DNA from: Pseudomonas rustica
GTDB taxonomy: Bacteria > Pseudomonadota > Gammaproteobacteria > Pseudomonadales > Pseudomonadaceae
Direction: 5' to 3'
Length of the DNA: 64,000 bases
Assembly (NCBI RefSeq): GCF_018336155.1
Contig: NZ_JAGYHF010000010.1
Coordinates: 62,001 to 126,000, forward strand
Position numbers and translations under genes: made by a program. Positions within the stretch are counted from its first letter, which is position 1. The number at the start of each line of letters is the position of its first letter. Below, in pieces: positions 1 through 8,291 of the stretch. The notes beneath the pieces are model-generated. The model saw only the letters and a program-made list of their open reading frames with translations. It was not told the origin of the DNA and made no database searches.

Positions 1-216
1 AATGTCAGTCAGATCGTCGGCTGGATCGAGCGAGTCAGTGGGCAGCACATCTTTAGCTCTGACGTGTACTTCGTCAGCAATCTGCCGTCGGAATTGCAGG
101 GTGGGGACGTGCTGTTGATCTGCTCGGCGGGTTTCATTCTGAGCTTTCTGGCGACGGTGTATCCGGCGTGGCGAGCGGCGAAGATCGAGCCGGCTCATGC
201 CCTGAGATATTCGTAA
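1..216 (+). CDS. LolC/LolE-type lipoprotein-releasing ABC permease, C-terminal end (cut by window edge)
   Basis: The frame is open from the first base and ends at TAA 214-216, giving the last 71 residues of a protein whose start lies outside the window. The visible part ends in one hydrophobic segment (about residues 39-58) followed by a short basic tail, YPAWRAAKIEPAHALRYS. This is the usual end of FtsX-fold permeases of the LolC/LolE group, which work with the ATPase LolD to release outer-membrane lipoproteins from the inner membrane. MacB-type permeases end similarly, so the subgroup is inferred from the short stretch DVYFVSNLP. The gene converges on copS. Confidence 0.7.
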   Translation, partial: NVSQIVGWIERVSGQHIFSSDVYFVSNLPSELQGGDVLLICSAGFILSFLATVYPAWRAAKIEPAHALRYS

Positions 217-227
217 GCGATCCCAAG

Positions 228-338
228 CTCGTTCCCACGCTCTGCGTGGGAACGCCTCAACGGACGCTCCGCGTTCGGCTCTGGAAGGGACGCGGAGCGT
301 CCCCGGGCGGCATTCCCACGCAGAGCGTGGGAACGATC
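228..338. repeat. Extragenic palindrome, GTTCCCACGC class (copy 1)
   Basis: Two short hairpins built on GTTCCCACGCTCTGCGTGGG and its inverse flank a GC-rich centre that is itself palindromic (GGACGCTCCGCG / CGCGGAGCGTCC). The right arm ends in GATCA, which includes the stop codon of copS. The same element occurs at 20531-20640 and 56003-56108. Confidence 0.85.
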
Positions 339-1683
339 AGCTTCGAGGCAACTCAATCACAAACCGCGTCCATCCCGCCTCTGATTCGCAACGAATCTGC
401 CCCCCATGCGCGCGAACGATCGACTGAGTAATCGCCAACCCCAACCCCGCGTGCTCACTGCTGCCTTCCTGCCGCGCCGGATCGGCCCGATAAAATCGGT
501 CAAACAGCCGTGGCAACAACTCCGCAGAAATCCCATCCCCAGTGTTTTCAACCGAAACCCGCACAGCACCCGGTAATTCAGCGATCCGCAAACTCACTGA
601 GCCCGCCGCCGGGGTAAACCGCAACGCGTTATCCAGCAAATTCGACAAGGCCCGCCGCAACATATTGCGATCCCCTTCGATCTGCGCGTTACCCTCACGG
701 CTCAGCGTGACGCCGGCGTCCTCCGCCAGCGGCGCAAAAAACTCCAGCAACACATCGGTCTCATCCGCCAATTCCAGCGGCTCACGCTTGGGCATCAGCA
801 AACCGTGGTCAGCCTTGGCCAGGTACAACATGTCGTTGACCAGTTGCGCCATCCATTGCAGTTCTTCGAGGTTGCTGTGCAGCGCTTCGCGGTAGTCCTC
901 GATCGGCCGAGGGCGGGTGAGGGTGACTTGGGTGTGAGTGAGCAGGTTCGACAGCGGCGTGCGCAGCTCATGGGCGATGTCAGCCGAGAACGCCGAGAGT
1001 CGCTGAAACGAATCGTCGAGACGGCCGAGCATGGCGTTGAAGCTGTGGGCCATTTCCGCAAGCTCTGGCGGCATTTGCGCTTCCGGCAGTCGGGCATTCA
1101 GCGATTGTGCAGAAATCCCACGCGCCACCGCGCTCATGCGCCGCAATGGATGCAATCCGCTACGCGCTGCCCACGCGCCGAGCAACGCCGTGGCCAGTGC
1201 CGAGAGGCCGACGGTCAGCCAGATCAAATGCTGCATGCGTTGCAGGAAATGTTGGTGATGGGTGATGTCGAGCAACAGGCTCAAGTGCGGCGAATCGGCT
1301 TTGTCCGGGTAGAGCGGGGCATTGAGCACGCGGTAATCGGTGCCGTCAGTGCTGATCGTCGACAGCCCGTTTTGCGACGGCAAATCCTTGGGGATCTGCG
1401 TCGAACTGTCGTACCAGCGTTGGCCGTCAGCACCGGTGATGCGCAGCGACAAATCGGCCTGACGGCTGAGCTCATCCGCCAGTCGCGCTTCACGCTGAGC
1501 CGGCTGAACGTCCTGCAGCGCGCGGCGCAGGCCAATCAGTTTGCCATCCAGTTGTTGCTGGTCGAGCTCAATGAAATGCGCCTCGCTGGCGCGGTTGAAC
1601 AGCACCCCGGCGAACAGCGAGACCACCGCGGTGCAAGCGGCGAACAACAATGCCAGGCGCGAACTCAGGGACAAACGGCGCAT
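337..1683 (-). CDS. copS: Heavy-metal (copper) sensor histidine kinase CopS
   Basis: Inner-membrane sensor kinase of 448 residues that detects periplasmic copper and phosphorylates CopR. Transmembrane segments lie near residues 10-30 and 152-172, with a periplasmic sensor loop between. A HAMP linker follows, then the HisKA box with His238 in ADIAHELRTPLSN, the N box NLLDNALRFTP, and the G box GLGLAITQ. Length and order fit the CusS/CopS family of heavy-metal sensor kinases. Its start overlaps the copR stop in an ATGA arrangement, so the two are translationally coupled. The metal is inferred from the divergent cupredoxin and from the CopR box in the shared promoter region. Confidence 0.92.
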   Translation of the reverse strand: MRRLSLSSRLALLFAACTAVVSLFAGVLFNRASEAHFIELDQQQLDGKLIGLRRALQDVQPAQREARLADELSRQADLSLRITGADGQRWYDSSTQIPKDLPSQNGLSTISTDGTDYRVLNAPLYPDKADSPHLSLLLDITHHQHFLQRMQHLIWLTVGLSALATALLGAWAARSGLHPLRRMSAVARGISAQSLNARLPEAQMPPELAEMAHSFNAMLGRLDDSFQRLSAFSADIAHELRTPLSNLLTHTQVTLTRPRPIEDYREALHSNLEELQWMAQLVNDMLYLAKADHGLLMPKREPLELADETDVLLEFFAPLAEDAGVTLSREGNAQIEGDRNMLRRALSNLLDNALRFTPAAGSVSLRIAELPGAVRVSVENTGDGISAELLPRLFDRFYRADPARQEGSSEHAGLGLAITQSIVRAHGGQIRCESEAGWTRFVIELPRS

Positions 1684-2363
1684 CAGACGCTGCGCTCTTC
1701 AAGCACGTAACCCATGCCGCGCACGGTGTGGATCAGTTTCTTGGGGAATTCGTCGTCGATTTTCAGACGCAAACGGCGGATCGCCACTTCGATGACATTG
1801 GTGTCGCTGTCGAAATTCATGTCCCAGACCTGTGAGGCGATCAGTGATTTCGGCAGCACTTCGCCTTGGCGACGCAGAAGCATTTCCAGCAGGGCGAACT
1901 CTTTGGCGGTCAGGTCGATGCGCTGGCCGCTGCGTTCTACACGACGGCGGATCAGATCCAGACGCAAGTCGGCGAGTTGCAGACTGGTTTCCTGTGGCGT
2001 GGCACTGCCACGACGCAACAGACTGCGCACCCGCGCCAGCAACTCGGAGAAGGCGAACGGTTTGACCAGATAATCGTCAGCACCGAGTTCGAGGCCGTGA
2101 ACCCTGTCCTCCACCGCGTCTTTAGCCGTGAGAAAAAGTACCGGTGTGTCCAGTCCGGCACTGCGCACCGCTTGCAGAATCTGCCAGCCACTGCGACCGG
2201 GCAGCATCACGTCGAGGATCAGCAGCGCATAATCACCGCTCAATGCCAGTTGCTGGCCGCTGTTGCCGTCGGCCACCAGTTCGGTATTAAACCCGGCCTC
2301 GGTCAGGCCCTGTCGCAGGTATTGGCCGGTTTTCGCTTGGTCTTCGACGATCAACAGTTTCAT
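1683..2363 (-). CDS. copR: Copper response regulator CopR (OmpR family)
   Basis: Response regulator of 226 residues: receiver domain with phospho-acceptor Asp51 in LILDVMLPG, LTA near 78-80 and Lys101 in GADDYLVKPF, then an OmpR-type winged-helix DNA-binding domain ending in IHTVRGMGYVLEE. It is the first gene of the copRS operon. A sequence at 2431-2465 in the divergent promoter region matches the CopR box, and a near-identical box precedes copA at 42480-42495. This regulator therefore probably controls the cupredoxin gene beside it and copAB about 40 kb away. The CusR/CopR assignment rests on family resemblance and this context. Confidence 0.93.
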   Translation of the reverse strand: MKLLIVEDQAKTGQYLRQGLTEAGFNTELVADGNSGQQLALSGDYALLILDVMLPGRSGWQILQAVRSAGLDTPVLFLTAKDAVEDRVHGLELGADDYLVKPFAFSELLARVRSLLRRGSATPQETSLQLADLRLDLIRRRVERSGQRIDLTAKEFALLEMLLRRQGEVLPKSLIASQVWDMNFDSDTNVIEVAIRRLRLKIDDEFPKKLIHTVRGMGYVLEERSV

Positions 2364-2430
2364 GGGCGACTCGGGTTATTCGGGGATGATTCAGTGAAGG
2401 CTTTATACCGTGAGAGCACGCGTGAGGCGC

Positions 2431-2465
2431 CAACCTGACAAAGTTGTAATCTGCCTGTCAGGTTG
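2431..2465. promoter_or_regulatory. CopR box between copRS and the cupredoxin gene
   Basis: A perfect 10-bp inverted repeat (CAACCTGACA at 2431-2440, TGTCAGGTTG at 2456-2465) encloses CTGACA-n5-GTAAT (2435-2450). That spacing and sequence is the CopR recognition pattern I recall for P. aeruginosa. It lies about 65 bp upstream of both start codons, so one site could serve both directions. Confidence 0.75.
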
Positions 2466-2527
2466 ATGCCAGTGCGGGCCGGCTAAAGTTTCCCACAGGC
2501 TGAACCTTATCTTGTTGGAGAACGATC

Positions 2528-3055
2528 ATGTTTTTACGCCAATCCCTGGCCTTGTGTTTGTTGGCGTTGAGCTCGCCGGTATGGGCGGCCCCCGCGCACA
2601 CCTACGACTTCGGGCAGCCAGCGCCCGCCGCCAAAGCCACGCGCAGTGTTGAAGTGGTGCTGAACGACATGTCGTTCGACCCCAAGGCGATTCAGGTCAA
2701 GGCCGGTGAGACCGTTCGTTTTGTGCTGGTGAATAAAGGCCAGTTGCTGCACGAATTCAACCTCGGTGACGCAGCGATGCATGCCAAACACCAGCAGGAA
2801 ATGTTGCAGATGCAGCAAAGCGGCATGCTTTCGCCTACCGGCATGAAAGAAATGTCCCACGACATGGCCGGTATGGATCACGCCGCGATGGGCCACGGCA
2901 TGAAGCATGACGACCCGAACAGCGTGCTGGTTGAACCGGGTAAAACAGCGGAATTGACCTGGACGTTCAGCAAGGCGACGAGCCTGGAATTTGCCTGCAA
3001 TATTCCGGGGCATTATCAGGCGGGGATGGTGGGTAAGTTGACTGTCAGTCAGTAA
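2528..3055 (+). CDS. Periplasmic cupredoxin-domain copper protein
   Basis: A 175-residue exported protein with a Sec signal peptide cleaved after about residue 20 (SSPVWAA). The mature part is a plastocyanin/azurin-like fold with a likely type I copper site: His in LLHEFNL, then Cys, His and Met in ACNIPGHYQAGM. Between the ligands is an insertion rich in Met and His (about residues 75-120, with repeated MDHAAMGHGM-like stretches), suggesting extra copper sites. The start has a good ribosome site, GGAG, 7 bases upstream. It is transcribed divergently from copRS behind the CopR box, so it should be induced by copper and act in periplasmic copper binding or delivery. Confidence 0.85.
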   Translation: MFLRQSLALCLLALSSPVWAAPAHTYDFGQPAPAAKATRSVEVVLNDMSFDPKAIQVKAGETVRFVLVNKGQLLHEFNLGDAAMHAKHQQEMLQMQQSGMLSPTGMKEMSHDMAGMDHAAMGHGMKHDDPNSVLVEPGKTAELTWTFSKATSLEFACNIPGHYQAGMVGKLTVSQ

Positions 3056-3116
3056 CCACTCAAAGCCGCGCGCAAAGGCTGGTAGAATCCGCTGATTCTT
3101 CAGTCAGGTTTCCGCC

Positions 3117-3947
3117 ATGCATCCCGCAGCCGAACATTCGCCGCTGGGCAAGTCCAGCGAATACATCGCCACTTACACGCCGTCCTTGTTGTTCCCGATT
3201 CCGCGCACTGCGAAGTGGGCGGAGCTGGGCCTGACCGCCGAGACCCTGCCTTATAAAGGTGTGGATTTCTGGAACTGCTTCGAGCTGTCGTGGTTGTTGC
3301 CGTCGGGCAAACCGGTGGTGGCGATTGCCGAGTTCAGCATTCCGGCGGATTCGCCGAATATCATCGAGTCGAAGTCGTTCAAGCTGTACTTGAACTCGTT
3401 GAATCAGACGCCGTTTGCTGACGTCGCCACGCTGGAAGCGACGCTGGTCAAGGATCTCTCGGCCGCTGCCGGGAAACCTGTGGGCGTGCGGGTGCGCAGT
3501 TTGAAAGACGTTGAAGCCGAAGGCGTTGTGGCGTTGCCGGGCGTGTGCATCGATGATCTGGATATCAGTGTCAGCAACTATGAGCATCCGCGCCCGGAGT
3601 TGCTGCGTTGCGATGAGTCGCGGATCGTCGAGGAGACTGTTTACAGTCATCTGCTTAAATCGAACTGCCCGGTGACCAGTCAGCCGGACTGGGGCACGGT
3701 GGTCGTGGAATATCGCGGCTCGGCGCTGGATCACGCCAGTTTGCTGGAGTACATCGTGAGTTTCCGTCAGCACTCGGACTTTCATGAGCAGTGTGTGGAG
3801 CGGATCTTTCTTGATCTGCAGCGACTGTTGAAGCCGGAGAAGCTGACGGTGTTTGCGCGGTATGTGCGTCGTGGTGGTCTGGACATCAACCCGTATCGCA
3901 GCACTGAAAGCGTACAACTGCCGAACGACCGGCTCGTGCGACAGTAA
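3117..3947 (+). CDS. queF: NADPH-dependent 7-cyano-7-deazaguanine reductase (preQ0 reductase)
   Basis: Cytoplasmic enzyme of 276 residues that reduces preQ0 to preQ1 in queuosine biosynthesis. Length and two-half T-fold architecture match the long, YqcD-type QueF. Recognisable motifs are the NADPH-binding ESKSFKLYLNS, the active-site Cys in the segment ending TSQPDWGTV, and the C-terminal RGGLDINPYRS. A -10-like TAGAAT lies near 3084, shortly upstream of the start, so the gene probably has its own promoter although the cupredoxin gene ends only 61 bp before it. queD, of the same pathway, is at 63328-63684. Confidence 0.96.
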   Translation: MHPAAEHSPLGKSSEYIATYTPSLLFPIPRTAKWAELGLTAETLPYKGVDFWNCFELSWLLPSGKPVVAIAEFSIPADSPNIIESKSFKLYLNSLNQTPFADVATLEATLVKDLSAAAGKPVGVRVRSLKDVEAEGVVALPGVCIDDLDISVSNYEHPRPELLRCDESRIVEETVYSHLLKSNCPVTSQPDWGTVVVEYRGSALDHASLLEYIVSFRQHSDFHEQCVERIFLDLQRLLKPEKLTVFARYVRRGGLDINPYRSTESVQLPNDRLVRQ

Positions 3948-4030
3948 GATCAAAAGATTGCAGCCTTCGGCAGCTCCTACCTTTGGAATGCACTCCCCAT
4001 GTAGGAGCTGCCGAAGGCTGCGATCTTTTA
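3948..4030. repeat. REP pair (REPIN), GTAGGAGCTGCCGAAGGCTG class
   Basis: An inverted pair of about 30-base arms (GATCAAAAGATTGCAGCC... and ...GGCTGCGATCTTTT) starts directly after the queF stop codon. Other copies of this class are at 19240-19320, 32833-32917, 51721-51808 and 62208-62297, with single arms at 52407-52440 and 56112-56142. Confidence 0.85.
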
Positions 4031-4048
4031 AATGTCAGAAATGAAAAA

Positions 4049-4076
4049 GCCCTGCCAGTGATGGCAGGGCTTTTTT
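4049..4076. terminator. Intrinsic terminator between queF and the DUF4404 gene
   Basis: Perfect 9-bp stem GCCCTGCCA / TGGCAGGGC with a 4-base loop, followed by TTTTTT. A run of A on the other side lets it serve the convergent gene too. Confidence 0.9.
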
Positions 4077-4091
4077 ATGTATCAGGGGAAA

Positions 4092-4355
4092 TCAGATTCC
4101 CATGCTACCCAGCGCATTGACGATATTGCGCAGGGTGCCGGCGATGGCCGGGTGTTCGACTTCGAAGCGCTCGACCGCCAGGTTCACGCCATCGGCGATG
4201 CTGGCGTCCTGAGTAGCGTTCTCCAATTGGATTTCAGACTCGATTTGCGCCATCAACACGCGCAGATCTTCACGTTCGGCTTCCGACAGTGGCGGATTCT
4301 GCTCCAGTTGCTCGCGCAGGGTTTCGAGCTGTTTTTGCAGTTCTTGGGCCGGCAT
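4092..4355 (-). CDS. DUF4404 family protein
   Basis: Small acidic protein of 87 residues without signal peptide or membrane segment. The N-terminal half (LQKQLETLREQLEQ, then about 30 more residues) is strongly helical and probably a coiled coil. The C-terminal half ends in a conserved-looking HPAIAGTLRNIVNALGSMGI. I recognise it as DUF4404, a family of unknown function common in gammaproteobacteria. I chose the ATG at 4355 because GGAAA sits 5-10 bases upstream; an in-frame start 33 bases further out lacks such a site. It converges on queF across a terminator. Confidence 0.8.
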   Translation of the reverse strand: MPAQELQKQLETLREQLEQNPPLSEAEREDLRVLMAQIESEIQLENATQDASIADGVNLAVERFEVEHPAIAGTLRNIVNALGSMGI

Positions 4356-4464
4356 TGGTGTTTTCCTTTTATCGAGAGGCACTGGCATTGACCGCAGCCG
4401 CGCGCCAAAGGTCTGTGGCTGACCTTTAGATTAATCCACTCTCGTTCAAACTGCATGATCCCGA

Positions 4465-5085
4465 TCAGGGCTTTTCGCCTTTGAGGCGGCGCAGGCTGAT
4501 GTCAGCGAGGCAGGTGTCGAGCTCGCCCAAGTGATCGATCACTGAATGCACGCCAAGCCCGAACAATTGCACCGTTGCTTTGCCCCGCAGTTGTTCGCGT
4601 TCTTTTTGCGTCAGCGCTTGCCATTCACTCGGCGCCAGACCGCACAGTGAACCGCAGGAGGCGAGGCCGATCGTCCATAACCCGGCGTTCAGCCCGGCTT
4701 GCAGCAAACGAGGTTCGCCGCTGACCAGCACGCAGCCATCGAGCCGATCGACGTTGAGTCCCATCAATGCTTGCCAGCAAGCATTCGGCGCAGGCCATGG
4801 ATTGTTTGTTGCTGAATGTTGCGAAGGTTTGATCCACTCCGGTAAAGCGGCCGACAGCGGTTTCGCGAGGGCAGGGGGCAGCTCATCGATCCATGCGCAG
4901 GGGATTTTACGGCGCTGCAGGCTGAGCAGGCTATCGAGTGCGCCGGGAGTTGTTTCAGCGTGCTCCGGGTCGCTGCCGCCAAGCTGCCGCGCACGTGCGC
5001 CGAAATCCACCAGACAGCCACTGAGCCCGAACAGCACGGCGGTCAGGCTGGGTGTGGCGAGCGGTAAGGTTTCGGCCTGTGACAT
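4465..5085 (-). CDS. Phosphonatase-like HAD-superfamily protein without catalytic aspartates
   Basis: A 206-residue cytoplasmic protein related to phosphonoacetaldehyde hydrolase (PhnX). The N-terminal AVLFGLSGCLVDFG lines up with the family's motif I, usually AVIFDWAGTTVDFG, and GLNAGLWTIGLASCGS lines up with GLNAGMWTVGLAVSGN. The nucleophilic Asp of motif I is Gly here, and the metal-binding Asp pair before GLNAG is replaced by Ser-Gly. The protein is also shorter than PhnX, about 270 residues. Hydrolase activity is therefore unlikely; a binding or regulatory role is possible but unknown. It lies divergent to mlaA, where P. aeruginosa also has a phosphonatase-like gene nearby, as I recall. 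Confidence 0.75.
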   Translation of the reverse strand: MSQAETLPLATPSLTAVLFGLSGCLVDFGARARQLGGSDPEHAETTPGALDSLLSLQRRKIPCAWIDELPPALAKPLSAALPEWIKPSQHSATNNPWPAPNACWQALMGLNVDRLDGCVLVSGEPRLLQAGLNAGLWTIGLASCGSLCGLAPSEWQALTQKEREQLRGKATVQLFGLGVHSVIDHLGELDTCLADISLRRLKGEKP

Positions 5086-5281
5086 GGAAGCGTCCCTGAA
5101 ATAGCGTCAAGGCTAGGGCGCGACAATGACAGTTGGATGACAGGGCTTGCGGAAGGGAATGAAGGAAACTTCCTACATACAGTCTCATGCCAGACTGCCC
5201 AAAATGCCGATTGCGCTTATACTAGCGTTCTTACGCGTGGCCTCAGCTGCCCGTGCCAGAATCAAATCCAAGGAGTTTTCT

Positions 5282-5971
5282 ATGCGCTGGAGCAATCCTC
5301 TCGCTCAGCTTTGTGTATGCGCCAGTGTCATGCTGGTTCCGTTCGCCGCCAACGCTGCGACGGAAGAAGACCCTTGGGAAAGCGTTAACCGTCCGATCTT
5401 CCAATTCAACGATTTCGTTGATACCTACGCGCTGAAGCCGCTGGCACAGGGTTATCAGTTCGTGACGCCGCAGTTCGTTGAAGACGGCATCCACAACATG
5501 TTCCAGAACGTTGGCGACGTCACCAACCTGGCGAACAACATTCTGCAAGCCAAACCGGCTGCCGCTGGCGTTGATACGGCGCGTCTGATCTTCAACACCA
5601 CTTTCGGTCTGCTCGGTTTCTTTGATGTCGGTACGAAAATGGGCCTGCACCGCAGCGACGAAGATTTCGGCCAGACCCTCGGTTACTGGGGCGTGAGCAG
5701 CGGCCCGTACGTGATGCTGCCGTTGATGGGCCCGAGCACCCTGCGTGACGCGCCGTCCAAGTACGTCGACAGCTTCACCGGCATGTATCGCTACATCGAC
5801 GACGTCCCGGCGCGTAACTCGATCTTCGGTCTGAACATCGTCGACACCCGCGCCAGCCTGCTGTCGAGCGAGAAGCTGATCAGCGGCGACAAGTACACCT
5901 TTATCCGCAACGCTTACCTGCAGAACCGCGAGTTCAAGGTGAAAGATGGCCAGGTTGAAGACGATTTTTAA
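5282..5971 (+). CDS. mlaA: MlaA/VacJ family outer-membrane lipid-asymmetry protein
   Basis: Outer-membrane component (229 residues) of the Mla pathway, which removes misplaced phospholipids from the outer leaflet and passes them to MlaC. The family signature DPWESVNRPIFQFND follows the signal peptide directly, and the conserved core LGYWGVSSGPYVMLPLMGPSTLRD is split here into two stretches for brevity: LGYWGVSSGPYV and MLPLMGPSTLRD. The start at 5282 has AAGGAG 8 bases upstream. The signal peptide ends in PFAANA without the Cys expected for the lipoprotein form, so it may be a soluble or differently anchored variant. A terminator follows at once. Confidence 0.9.
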   Translation: MRWSNPLAQLCVCASVMLVPFAANAATEEDPWESVNRPIFQFNDFVDTYALKPLAQGYQFVTPQFVEDGIHNMFQNVGDVTNLANNILQAKPAAAGVDTARLIFNTTFGLLGFFDVGTKMGLHRSDEDFGQTLGYWGVSSGPYVMLPLMGPSTLRDAPSKYVDSFTGMYRYIDDVPARNSIFGLNIVDTRASLLSSEKLISGDKYTFIRNAYLQNREFKVKDGQVEDDF

Positions 5972-5990
5972 TCTCGACCTGTAGAACAAG

Positions 5991-6016
5991 AAGGCGACCC
6001 TCGGGTCGCCTTTTTT
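5991..6016. terminator. Terminator after mlaA
   Basis: Stem AAGGCGACCC / GGGTCGCCTT with a 2-base centre, followed by a run of T to 6016. It sits between convergent mlaA and the PilZ gene and can serve mlaA. Confidence 0.85.
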
Positions 6017-6024
6017 GTGTGCGC

Positions 6025-6324
6025 TTATTTCATCTTCAAAATGGTCAGGCCGAGCTTCTGAGCGCCGCCATCTTGTGCGCTGACCCAGACCACTTCGGTC
6101 TCGGCCTCAAGGCCCGTGAGCGCTGCATGGTCGGAGTCGATCCGCACGCGCAAACGGTCGCCGACCGCGAATTGTCTGGGTGCTTCGACCTGCATTCCAC
6201 TGCTCGAGAGGTCGATGCACACCCCTGAAACCTCATCACCCTCATGAATCAACACGACATCGGCATCGACTCGCATGCGGATGAAATCGCGCTTTTCGCT
6301 GTAGTCCCGACCGGTTTGACTCAT
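6025..6324 (-). CDS. PilZ-domain protein (probable cyclic di-GMP receptor)
   Basis: A 99-residue single-domain PilZ protein. The c-di-GMP signature is complete: RxxxR in EKRDFIRMRV (about residues 10-20) and the second motif DLSSSGMQV about 30 residues later. The rest is the expected beta-barrel. The start at 6324 is supported by AAGGAC 8 bases upstream; an upstream in-frame Met gives an unlikely leader. In this neighbourhood (mlaA, rssB) it may connect c-di-GMP to envelope or surface behaviour, but nothing in the sequence shows its target. Confidence 0.88.
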   Translation of the reverse strand: MSQTGRDYSEKRDFIRMRVDADVVLIHEGDEVSGVCIDLSSSGMQVEAPRQFAVGDRLRVRIDSDHAALTGLEAETEVVWVSAQDGGAQKLGLTILKMK

Positions 6325-6597
6325 GCCTTCGTCCTTCCATTGGGTTACGGTTTGAGCTGTTCTTATAACTCCCAGTGATTTGACAAGTAAAGTCGTCAAG
6401 CGACCATCGGCGCATGCTTGAAACGCTCTGCGGATGGGAGTACCGTCTGCGCCTTAGAAGGGCACCTCTGAAGTAACTGCGTTTCGGCCTATGCTCGAAA
6501 GCGGTGCAACAGAGAGGCTAGAAAGCGAATCCAGTAGTCCGCGCAGGGTTGTTACCTTGCCCACTACGCCAACCTAATTCTGGCGCCGTTTGCCCAC

Positions 6598-7779
6598 ATG
6601 CCAAAAACCAGTGCCACGCTGCTGATAATCGATGATGACGAAGTAGTGCGCGCGAGCCTCGCGGCCTATTTGGAAGACAGTGGTTTCAGCGTCCTGCAGG
6701 CCAGCAACGGCCAACAGGGTCTCAAGGTATTCGAGCAAGAACAGCCCGATTTGGTTATCTGCGATCTGCGCATGCCGCAGATGGGCGGACTCGAATTCAT
6801 TCGCCAGGTCACCGAGCGTTCACCGCAAACGCCGATGATTGTGGTATCGGGTGCCGGCGTGATGAACGACGCGGTCGAGGCCTTGCGCCTGGGCGCGGCG
6901 GATTACCTGATCAAGCCTCTCGAAGATCTGGCCGTGCTCGAGCACTCTGTGCGCCGGGCCCTCGATCGTTCGCGTCTGCTGCTGGAAAACCAGCGCTACC
7001 GCGAGAAGCTGGAAAAGGCCAACCGTGAGCTCGCCGCCAGCCTGAATCTGCTCCAGGAAGACCAGAACGCCGGTCGCCAGGTGCAGATGAACATGCTGCC
7101 GGAAAGTCCGTGGAGCATCGACGAGTTCAAGTTTGCCCACCAGATCATCCCGTCGTTGTACCTGTCGGGTGATTTTGTCGACTATTTCCGCGTCGACGAG
7201 CGCCGGGTTGCGTTTTACCTGGCGGATGTTTCCGGGCATGGCGCCTCTTCAGCCTTCGTCACGGTGCTGTTGAAGTTCATGACCACGCGCCTGCTGTTCG
7301 AATCCAAGCGCAACGGCACATTGCCGGAATTCAAGCCTTCAGAAGTCCTTGGTCATATCAACCGGGGGCTGATCAGTTGTAAGCTGGGCAAACACGTCAC
7401 AATGGTCGGTGGAGTCATCGACGAGGAGACCGGTTTGTTGACCTATAGCATCGGCGGTCATCTGCCTTTGCCAGTGTTGTACACGCCTGACAGTGTTCGT
7501 TATCTCGAAGGGCGCGGTTTGCCGGTGGGCCTCTTTAATGAAGCCACCTATGAAGACCACGTGCTTGAGCTGCCGCCGACGTTCAGCCTGACGCTGATGT
7601 CCGATGGCATTCTGGATCTATTGCCAGAACCCACGCTCAAAGAAAAAGAAGCTGCTTTGCCCCAACGGGTGAAGTCGGCGGGCGGCAGCCTGGATGGTCT
7701 GCGGCAAGTGTTTGAATTGGCCACGCTAGGGGAGATGCCGGATGATATCGCCCTGTTGGTGTTGAGCAGGAATCTTTAA
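6598..7779 (+). CDS. rssB: Response regulator with PP2C/SpoIIE phosphatase output, RssB type
   Basis: A 393-residue protein with an N-terminal receiver domain (acidic pair IDDDE, phospho-acceptor Asp56 in VICDLRMPQ, Lys in DYLIKPLED), a coiled-coil linker around residues 120-160, and a C-terminal PPM/SpoIIE phosphatase domain. Metal-binding motifs DFVDYFRVD, ADVSGHGASSAFV and LMSDGILDL are present. In pseudomonads this protein dephosphorylates the STAS partner RssC and so controls sigma-factor availability and the general stress response. The next gene starts within its stop codon (TAATG). No strong ribosome site precedes the ATG, so the start is less certain than the domain call. Confidence 0.88.
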   Translation: MPKTSATLLIIDDDEVVRASLAAYLEDSGFSVLQASNGQQGLKVFEQEQPDLVICDLRMPQMGGLEFIRQVTERSPQTPMIVVSGAGVMNDAVEALRLGAADYLIKPLEDLAVLEHSVRRALDRSRLLLENQRYREKLEKANRELAASLNLLQEDQNAGRQVQMNMLPESPWSIDEFKFAHQIIPSLYLSGDFVDYFRVDERRVAFYLADVSGHGASSAFVTVLLKFMTTRLLFESKRNGTLPEFKPSEVLGHINRGLISCKLGKHVTMVGGVIDEETGLLTYSIGGHLPLPVLYTPDSVRYLEGRGLPVGLFNEATYEDHVLELPPTFSLTLMSDGILDLLPEPTLKEKEAALPQRVKSAGGSLDGLRQVFELATLGEMPDDIALLVLSRNL

Positions 7780-8261
7780 TGAGTACCGGTAGAATCCAGT
7801 TCGCCGAGCAGGACGGCACCTTCGTCCTGAAATTCGTCGGTGAAGTTCGCCTGACCCTGTGTTCGGCGTTGGATGCGACTATTGAGAAAATCTTCACCGC
7901 GCTGAATTTCAACGCGATCGTGATCGATTTGACCGAAACCCGCAGCATCGACAGCACCACCTTGGGCTTGCTGGCCAAACTGTCGATCCTGTCGCGGCAA
8001 AAGGTCGGCCTGCTGCCGACTGTCGTGACCACCCACGATGACATCACCCGTCTGCTGCAATCGATGGGGTTTGAGCAGGTGTTCAACATCGTCAACCACC
8101 CGGTGCCATGCCCGGAGTGCCTGGACGACCTGCCGGATCAGGATCAGTCGGAAGAAGTGGTGCGGATCAAGGTGCTGGAAGCGCACAAAATCCTCATGGG
8201 CCTGAACGATTCCAATCGTGAAGCGTTTCATGACCTGGTAAATGCTCTCGAAAGGCATTGA
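7779..8261 (+). CDS. rssC: STAS-domain anti-sigma factor antagonist, RssC type
   Basis: A 160-residue protein whose first ~105 residues are a STAS domain: beta-strand start, IDLTETRSIDSTTLGLLAK with the Ser/Thr of DSTTLG at the expected phosphorylation site, and the helix DDITRLLQSMGF. The C-terminal tail of about 50 residues contains CPEC and an acidic stretch and is not part of the usual domain. Translation is coupled to rssB by overlap, which supports the partner relationship: RssB would dephosphorylate this protein to let it bind an anti-sigma factor. Confidence 0.87.
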   Translation: MSTGRIQFAEQDGTFVLKFVGEVRLTLCSALDATIEKIFTALNFNAIVIDLTETRSIDSTTLGLLAKLSILSRQKVGLLPTVVTTHDDITRLLQSMGFEQVFNIVNHPVPCPECLDDLPDQDQSEEVVRIKVLEAHKILMGLNDSNREAFHDLVNALERH

Positions 8262-8291
8262 TAGTTTGAGCTGAGGGTAGGGCGGCTGGCC

